Assembly (NCBI RefSeq): GCF_018873765.1
Contig: NC_057924.1
Span: 5,580,001 to 5,644,000, forward strand
DNA: 64,000 nt
Reading direction: 5' to 3'
Source of the DNA: Telopea speciosissima
Lineage: Eukaryota; Streptophyta; Magnoliopsida; Proteales; Proteaceae
The stretch's first letter is position 1; each line of letters starts with the position of its first letter. The notes under the pieces were generated by a model. It saw nothing but the letters and a program-made list of their open reading frames with translations, was not told where the DNA came from and did no database searches. The position numbers and the translations under genes are program-made. This document shows positions 57,138 to 64,000 of the stretch, piece by piece.

Positions 57138-57320
57138 CAGAAGCGAAGATGAAGATGTTGAGATGGATCAATAACAAAACTAGGAAGGATAAAGTAAAGA
57201 GTGATAACATATTAAAGGTTAGAGTTGACTTGAGAGTAGCTCCGATACATGATAAGTTACGAGAACTTCGTTTGAGTTGGCATGACTATGTTGTTCATCG
57301 TGAGCTGCATACATCTTGCT
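57138..57320 (+). mobile_element. LINE 3' tail after F-box copy 3
   Basis: Same tail as 34418 and 42222, with MKMLRWINNKTRKDKVK and LRELRLSWHDYVVH. Confidence 0.78.
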
Positions 57321-58131
57321 AAAATAGAATGAAGCAGGACAATTTCAGACCCTGCATTTGACTGGCCTAACTAGAAGTGAAACCAAAACTGCAGAAATAT
57401 GAAGAACAAAAAGAAAAAGATGAGGAACTGTTAGCCATAAACAACGGTAGGACTTGACTTTCAAACTACTATTAAGGTATAGGGGTCTAGGGTTTTTTGT
57501 TCAAATTTCAATGTTTGAATAATGTCGTAGTAGTGTTTCCTTTCAATCCATTGTAGGTTGTAAAAAAGGAGGAAGTTGAGGATGGCGGGATGGGAGAACT
57601 TTGAGTTCTTTGCTCAAAGAAAAGAAGAAATCCATAAACGACAGGGTAACAGAAAAAGTAAGAATGAACAAACCAAAGTCGACTAGACTAGATTTTCCTT
57701 TCAAAAATTTCCCAAGTCGACCATGTTTTTGTTTTTGGCAAGGGTATTCTTCTAATTGCCTCAATGGATATCATATTCTATTTAGTTTACTTGTTTTGTT
57801 ATATCCTTATATGCCCTTGGCTTTCATTCTTCTCTACATCAGGTATCTCACTTTCTACATCTCTCTCATTGTCTTCCATATTATTCGAAATATATCTCTC
57901 TTATCTTATGCCTTAGTGTTGTTGTTGTGGTATTCTTGGTACATGATCGGTAGTAACAGCGCACACAGTATTCTAGGACCATAATATCATGTGATTGATT
58001 CATTTGAGACTTCTTGAACTTGAATCAAACAATTATGCATGTTAATCAATGTTGTAAATGATCAAGTTCATATGATTAATTTGAAGTAGATAACTTTACA
58101 TTTATTCCTTTGTCTTACTCAATTAATAAAT

Positions 58132-58315
58132 GGTAAAAACACTGTCTGGGAGTGTTGGCGTAGGGAGTGTGGCCTACGCCAACACTCCCATGAGTCTATC
58201 TCTCTCTCCTCCCCCATATGAAAAGACACCTTTGTCCCTTTGTTTTGAGGAAGAGAGAGATAGACAAATGGGAGTGTCGGCGTAGGCCACACTCCTGGAC
58301 AGAAAACTACTTCCC
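58132..58315. mobile_element. Foldback MITE (GTCCAGGAGT family), unit 3
   Basis: Same insertion as the unit 1 copy at 35417: GGTAAAAAC start, GGGAAGTAGTTTTCT end (reversed), flanked by TTAATAAAT and TTAATATAT. The left arm holds an extra partial repeat GGAGTGTTGGCGTAG, so it is slightly longer. Confidence 0.85.
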
Positions 58316-58688
58316 TTAATATATTTAGCCTTACTTGGTTTCTTACAAAATCTAATTTGGGATGGCAGATACAAGAAAAGTTGAAGGGGTTCCATACGTA
58401 AGAATTGGTGTATTAACTACATTGCTAAATGGGAGCAGAGCTGTCTTTTCATATGGGGAGGAGAGATGTTGATGTAGGCTACACTCCCGGACAGAGTTAT
58501 TTTTTCCATCAAAAATATCTTATAATGACCCCATAGTGCATTTTTATAGACATTTTCTAGTAGGATATAATTGCATGCACATGCACGTTTGTATATTAAA
58601 TATGAATTCTAAGCATCAATAAGCCTTGCCTACTTCGTTGTAAAATCACTTGCAAAAGTCAAATTTCGTAGAACAATTTTATTTTTAT

Positions 58689-60287
58689 GGGAAATTTATG
58701 AATACCCCCCTGAGGTATGTGTTTATTACTGATGCATCCATCTTTACGCACTGTTTACGCGTACATCCCCTACTTTTAATAATAATTGATAAGTTAATCC
58801 AGACCGTTAGTTCCTGTTAGTGACAAACGGTAGGTGTGTTTTAGAAATTTTAAGACTAATATACCCTTGATCGGATAAAATTACATTAATGTCCCCTCCT
58901 TCTTCTTCTTCTTCTTCCCCTGCACCGGCGACCATAACAAATGTGCTCATGCACCTCAACCTATCCACCACTACCTCTGTTGTTCTTCGTCTACCCTTGC
59001 TGGGTCTTTGTTTCTGTTCGGGTTCATGAACGCAAATTCTGCCTCAATCTCATCCATCCATCTTGGCCAAGAAGCCCGCATTACCGTCAGCGATACACCA
59101 CTCGTCTCGTCTCTTCAGTCCGTTTCGTGCCTCTGGACTTCACAATCTTTCTGTACTCTTCAAACCTGGATAGTATCTTGGGGCTGTTATGGATTTTGAG
59201 GATTTGGTGAATGATTTCGTTCTGCTTCCCTTTATTGTCCCATCCCACTTTGAAAATGATCTGAACAATGTTCTATCTCCATCGAAATAGACCTGCAGGA
59301 AATTGATGCAAATAAGTTACAAGCAGAACAGGAAATAGGACATAAAAGAGCAAATGATCTGCAGGAAGCAATACAGAGCAAAATTTCAAACCCAAAAAAT
59401 AGAAAGAAAGAAAGAAAAAAAAAAAAAAAAAAAAAAAAAACCAGAAATAATAACACAAGAAAAACATATTAGCTTCCCAGTGTAATGGGAGAGAGAGAAG
59501 GCAAAAGGACAGGGCGACCTTAAAGAATTCAAAGAACAAATCATTGAAGAGAACGACTGGAACGTGAAATGCTTCAGCCTACTTGGGTTACTCTTCTCAT
59601 CTCATCTTCCTCCTCAACCAATCTTCTAACTTTTCATCCAAACTCACTAACCAAATAACCAAATTGTTCCTTACTAACCAGAAATTTCCTATCCTTGCCC
59701 TCTCGTTCCAAACCCAGAGAGGTTGAAGAAGTACAAAAGGACACCACAGCTCCCCAATGTCTCTACCTGGACTTTCTTCCCTTCTCAGTACTACTCTCAG
59801 AAAAAATCAGATACCTGCAACTTTCCCCCAAGTTTTCAACTTCTACTTTATTACATCTATACTACTTCTCTTACTGTAAGTGAATGTTTTTAGAAGAAAG
59901 GAATTGTAGGTACTTGCAGTCAAATGAGCCGTTGTCGGGTCGGGTCATGAATTTCCACTGCAAGAGTTTCAAGTCACTGGAAAATGTTTTTTCTATTTAG
60001 ACTTCTGGTTTGTTCTTTGAGCAATGAGCATGGGACCATGGGAGAAGGATTCTCCGAGAGCCGTGAAGTAGACCTGTTAGGGTTTTTTCGTTCTTCTCCT
60101 TTCTGTTTGGGAAGGGTTCAAAGTGAAAAGAATGGAAGATGGGTTTTGTATATAATGAAGGGCAATATGGTCAGTATAATAAAAAGTCTAACATTTTTCT
60201 AAATAAATTAACAGTCTGGATTAACTTATCAATTATTATTAAAAGTAGGGATGTACGCATACCTCATGGGGTATTCATAAATTTCCG
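58689..60287. mobile_element. 1.6-kb MULE-like element, 9-bp target duplication
   Basis: The ends GGGAAATTTATGAATACCCC and reversed CGGAAATTTATGAATACCCC continue as partly matching inverted repeats (shared TTTTAATAATAATTGATAAG and TTAATCCAGAC). TATTTTTAT is duplicated at 58680-58688 and 60288-60296. Units 1-3 lack it. The interior contains a 28-base poly(A) run near 59417 and short open stretches (for example SIEIDLQEIDANKLQAEQEI at about 59270-59330) but no transposase. A captured gene fragment is possible but not shown. Confidence 0.92.
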
Positions 60288-60316
60288 TATTTTTATTTTT
60301 TAGGTCTATATAAAGC

Positions 60317-61013
60317 TAAGGGTGTCAATTTGGGACCGGAACCGGGAACCGTCCCAATACCGTCCCGCTAAAACCCGGTACCGTACCGTCCCATTAGTAA
60401 ATGGGACGGTACTGGTATCTGATTTTGGTATCGAATGATAAATGGGACGGGACGGTTCTGGGACGAGATTCCCAACGATACCAGTACGGAAATACCAATA
60501 AGGTACCGGAATGGTACCGGACATACTAGTACCGTTTAAAAAAGAAAAAATATATAAGATCTTTTTTTTTTTTGGAGAAAAAATAGGGTATAAGAATTAT
60601 ATTTATCATGCATTAGGGACGGGACAGCCGCAGCTCTTGAAGTCTCGCCTCTCAAAATCCTGGTTCAGTGCTACTCTCTCTTCCTGCAAGCAATTTCATG
60701 TACCAAGTTTTTCTTTTTTCCACTCAGTAGTACCATGTGACAGTAACATGTGTGATAATAAGGTTTTGTTTGGGAAATCAAAGAGGAAAACACAATCGGA
60801 TTTTTCCATTAGGAACAATTAAACTTCTTCCTTTTTCTACAGTGCCTAGAACCGTTTAGGAATCGGTACCGTCCCGTCCCACTAGTAATCGGGACTAGGA
60901 TCTAGGTTTGGTTCCGTTAAGTAAATGGGACGGTACTGGGATTGACACTTTTAGTACCGATACCAGTACCGTCCCGTCCCAAGTACCGGGAACCGTCCCA
61001 ATTGACACCCTTA
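60317..61013. mobile_element. 697-bp hAT-like non-autonomous element, 8-bp target duplication
   Basis: The ends are TAAGGGTGTCAATT and its reverse complement AATTGACACCCTTA. TATAAAGC is duplicated at 60309-60316 and 61014-61021. Subterminal regions are packed with GGGACGGTAC/GTACCGTCCC words in both orientations, a typical hAT subterminal array. No transposase frame was seen. Confidence 0.94.
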
Positions 61014-61478
61014 TATAAAGCTTAACCTTCCATCCATAATTTTTTAAGTCATTCTATCTTAAGACTCTATTTGATTCAACATAAAATATTTGAGTACGCA
61101 TAGGAGAACGGCCACAAGGAGAGAATTAATGTAGGAACAACAAGAAAATCCTCTCCAATGTGCATGACGATTGGAGTTGTCCTTGGGGTGCATGTCAGAT
61201 AGCTCCAGTCGTCCGATGCATGCTGCACTCACTGGCGCACTAGAGAGGATTCGAACTCAACAGCAACATAGACCCTTCTTATACACATCGTTGAAAAATT
61301 GATGTGTCACATGCCATGAGGCTCATTGGGTGGGCTGTGTTGCCAAGCCTAGTAATAAACCAATTTTCTTAAAAATATATTTTTAAAATATTATTATATT
61401 CATAAATTGAGCATGAGATTTTTCATTTTTTTTTTTCATCAAAAAAGATACTTCAGATAATTATTTCACAAGAAAAAG

Positions 61479-61640
61479 GTTGGGAATGCTAGCGGTATAC
61501 CATATGCTAGCACCCTATATATCTATCTCTCTCTTCCTCCCTTTGATGGGTAAAGGAGTCATTTCAAAGGGTAGAAGAGAGAAATAGAAACATAGGGTGC
61601 TAACATATGGTATACCGTATACTTTTAATATACCTATCCT
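61479..61640. mobile_element. Foldback MITE (GGTATACCATATG type), unit 4 copy
   Basis: Orthologous to 24429, 38549 and 53507. Confidence 0.7.
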
Positions 61641-61872
61641 TTCTCCTTATTTCATTTACATAGTGTATTACAACATTATTTCAGACATAGACCTTTTTTG
61701 GTGATTAATAGCGCAAAAATTTTAAAGTCTACATATATTTTTGTGAGAAAAAGATTACTACATTGCTCTTACACCCACCTCACATACTAAATAGTGGGAC
61801 CCAAATTGACATTTCTCTTTCATATTCTAACCATGTGTGTCACATGTAAACCTAATATGAACGATACCAATA

Positions 61873-62060
61873 TTCTCGGATCATTATCTTCTTAGGTTCC
61901 TTGCCCGGTTCCTCTCATAGAGGACGAAAATGATGGCCTAACCCTTACCCGAATACACTGCCCGAGTGAGGTTAAGTTGTCATTTTCGACTCCCAATGAG
62001 AGAAACCAATCAACCGTAATGGACAGTGAACCTGAGATGAAAAAAATTCCAATATTCCGT
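61873..62060. mobile_element. Foldback MITE in the sufB promoter, unit 4
   Basis: TCGGATCATTATCTTCTTAGG and CCTGAGATGAAAAAAATTCC ends, with AATATT on both sides. A shorter, more diverged version of the copies at 38889 and 53842. It sits about 250-430 bp before the ATG of an open sufB. Confidence 0.7.
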
Positions 62061-62305
62061 CATTGGTTGTAGTGTACAGATTCCTTTTTACATTGTTGTC
62101 CTTGAAAACCCTTCCCAATTTTTATAATAGGGAAGAGAATGCTAAGTGCTAACCGCCTTTGATATGAGAGTGGACCGGGTTCGTAGATCGAAAGCAAACA
62201 AGCGAGTGGCACGCGCCATCGACGACTCCCCTAGAGTCTGTGAGAATCTTCTCCCATTAATAAAAGTTCTGCAAATTCCCCTTCGTGTTTAGAGAGAACG
62301 CAGCC

Positions 62306-64000
62306 ATGGCTTCCGTTCTGGTTAACAGTATTTCGCGCTTTTCTCCTCAGTCACCACCTGAAACAACGATACCACTGAAATCCTCTTCTCATAAGCTACA
62401 ATCACTGAAAACCCTTAATCGAAAATTCATTAGTTCTTCGAGGCGCTTGAACGTCCGGGCAGATCTCGAATCCATATCTATCCCTTCTGATCGAGCTTCG
62501 TCAACGGGTAAGACCTTAACCGATGATCCAATACAAAAATTTCTTAAAAGGGATTACAAATGGGGTTTTGTTTCGGATTTCGAATCGTTTTCGATCCCGA
62601 AAGGGCTTACGGAGGAGACGGTTCGATTGATTTCTTCAAGAAAGGATGAACCAGATTGGATGCTTCAATATAGGTTGGAAGCTTACCATAAATTCCTTAA
62701 AATGAAGGAACCCAAGTGGTCGGACAATGAATACCCTACTATTGATTTCCAGGACTTTTGTTATTACTCGGAACCGAAGAAGAAACCTACGCTGAACAGC
62801 ATCGAAGAGGCTGACCCAGAGCTTCTTAGGTATTTTGAGAAGTTGGGAATTCCACTGAATGAACAGAATCGATTAGCTAATGTTGCTGTTGATGCCGTCC
62901 TCGACAGCGTCTCCATCGCTACGACCCACCGGGCGACGTTAGAAGAGGCTGGTGTGATTTTCTGTTCCATATCGGAAGCAATTAGGAAGCACCCGGATTT
63001 GGTCAGGAAATTTTTAAGCAAAGTGGTTCCTCCAGAGGATAATTACTTTGCGGCCCTGAACTCTGCGGTATTCAGTGATGGATCATTCTGTTACATCCCC
63101 AAGAATACAAAGTGCCCGATGCCCGTCTCCACTTATTTTCGGATTAATGCATTGGAGACAGGGCAGTTTGAGAGAACATTGATAGTTGCTGACGAGGGGA
63201 GCTTTGTAGAGTACTTGGAGGGTTGTACGGCTCCTTCTTACGACAAGAATCAGCTCCATGCTGCTGTAGTGGAGCTGTACTGCATGGAGGGTGCAGAGAT
63301 TAAGTATTCCACCGTGCAGAATTGGTATGCTGGGGATGAGGAGGGGCGTGGTGGGATTTATAATTTCGTCACTAAAAGGGGCATCTGTGCCGGAGCTCGC
63401 TCTAAGATCTCATGGACACAGGTGGAGACAGGATCCGCCATTACTTGGAAGTACCCAAGTGTTGTTTTGGAAGGTGATGATACGGTGGGAGAGTTCTATT
63501 CTGTAGCATTGACAAATAACCATCAGCAGGCAGATACAGGAACAAAGATGATACACAAGGGGAAGAACACAAGAAGTAGGATAGTCTCAAAGGGAATTTC
63601 TGCTGGTCAATCAAGAAATTGTTATAGAGGGCTTGTTCAGGTGCAATCAAAGGCAGAGAATGCCCGGAACTCCTCACAATGTGATTCAATGCTTATTGGT
63701 GATAATGCAGCTGCCAACACTTATCCTTACATCCAGGTACTTTTCAGTCACTCCTTGGTTTATTCATCTTTATATGTATATTGAGTGGCTACCTATGTTT
63801 GCACTTATCACCAGTTATTATACAATTAAATCCTCCTCACCTTTCATATTCAATGCACCATTGCTGTTTTTTCTAATGGTATTTCAGTTTGGCCTAAGTG
63901 CTGAAGTCTCAGGGATATTTTCTCCTAAATATTGTATAATTGAGGATGGAGGAAATTTTGTCCTTTGGGACACTTTTTTTTTGGGGACTTATATCTGCTT
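62306..64000 (+). CDS. SUFB: sufB copy 2, plastid Fe-S scaffold SufB, exon 1 open, 3' end off window
   Basis: ATG at 62306 ([12 protein letters not shown]) is chosen because it aligns with copy 1; an in-frame ATG seven codons upstream (62285) is less likely. Exon 1 runs to 63736 (CAG/GTACTT), 477 codons without a stop. Residues 1-45 look like a transit peptide. Then [85 protein letters not shown] and [16 protein letters not shown], all normal SufB core. The cysteine of QCDSMLIGD corresponds to the essential bacterial SufB cysteine. The last exon (about 72 residues, including [12 protein letters not shown] by analogy with copy 1) should follow an intron beyond the window. It works with SufC and SufD in plastid Fe-S cluster assembly. 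Confidence 0.92.

Larger units (their letters stand above)
53365..58430 (+). repeat. Array unit 3: no sufB, F-box copy 3
   Basis: It starts at GCTATGTTGCCAAGCCTAG, equivalent to 38407 in unit 2, and matches unit 2 closely through the sufB deletion joint, F-box and LINE tail. It then continues past 57962, where unit 2 stops. It ends at ACATTGCTAAAT, where unit 4 begins inside a MITE. Confidence 0.85.
58431..64000 (+). repeat. Array unit 4: intact sufB, runs off window
   Basis: It begins inside a GTCCAGGAGT-family MITE (58436-58510, right half only), corresponding to about 37808 in unit 2, and follows the same order to sufB. It carries two private insertions (58689-60287 and 60317-61013). An F-box copy would be expected beyond the window. 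Confidence 0.8.

Noticed and set aside
62285-62305. Upstream in-frame ATG for sufB copy 2 (MFRENAA)
   Set aside because: The equivalent position in copy 1 is not an ATG frame, and the leader is conserved as untranslated sequence; the ATG at 62306 fits both copies.

Overview
The window is nuclear DNA from a flowering plant. The evidence is large spliced genes with GT-AG introns, three protein families in their plant forms (RBP45-type RNA-binding protein, CID3/4-type PABP-interacting protein, plastid SufB), an Au-type SINE, and a Tat-clade Ty3/gypsy retrotransposon. I cannot name the species.

Positions 1-23150 hold two ordinary spliced genes on the + strand. The first is the 3' part of an RBP45-like three-RRM protein (exons 676-5691; its 5' exons lie outside the window). 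The second is a complete 13-exon ataxin-2-like PABP-interacting protein (9215-21941) with an Sm-like N-terminus and a PAM2 motif. Both belong to poly(A)/mRNA-fate biology. Their introns and the spacer between them hold LINE, SINE and MITE debris and several local tandem duplications.

Positions 23158-64000 are a recent tandem segmental array. I count four units. The ancestral unit appears to carry a plastid sufB gene followed by an intronless VFB/SKIP2-type F-box-LRR gene. Unit 1 (about 23158-37249) has a sufB with two in-frame stops plus F-box copy 1. Units 2 (37250-42956) and 3 (53365-58430) have lost sufB through the same deletion, which joins at a 5-bp GGTTA microhomology, but keep F-box copies 2 and 3. 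Unit 4 (58431 to the end) has an open sufB and runs off the window. The units differ by many insertions whose ends and target duplications can be read: MULE-like elements with 9-bp duplications, a hAT-like element with an 8-bp duplication, foldback MITEs and a SINE.

Between units 2 and 3 sits a 10.4-kb Tat-type gypsy element (42957-53364). Its gag-pol is on the minus strand, it has two RNase H domains, and an extra spliced gene on the + strand (aORF) has its own TATA box. The element is decayed by stops and frameshifts. Its right end is abnormal: the 5' LTR is a 78-bp stub joined to an inverted 134-bp LTR end, there is no target duplication, and about 3.2-3.4 kb of array sequence expected at this point is missing. 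This is the most unusual structure in the window.

I found no tRNA or rRNA gene, no CRISPR array and no clearly novel enzymatic system. The interest lies in the rearrangement history: gene amplification, loss of a plastid Fe-S assembly gene from some units, and transposon remodelling of promoters.
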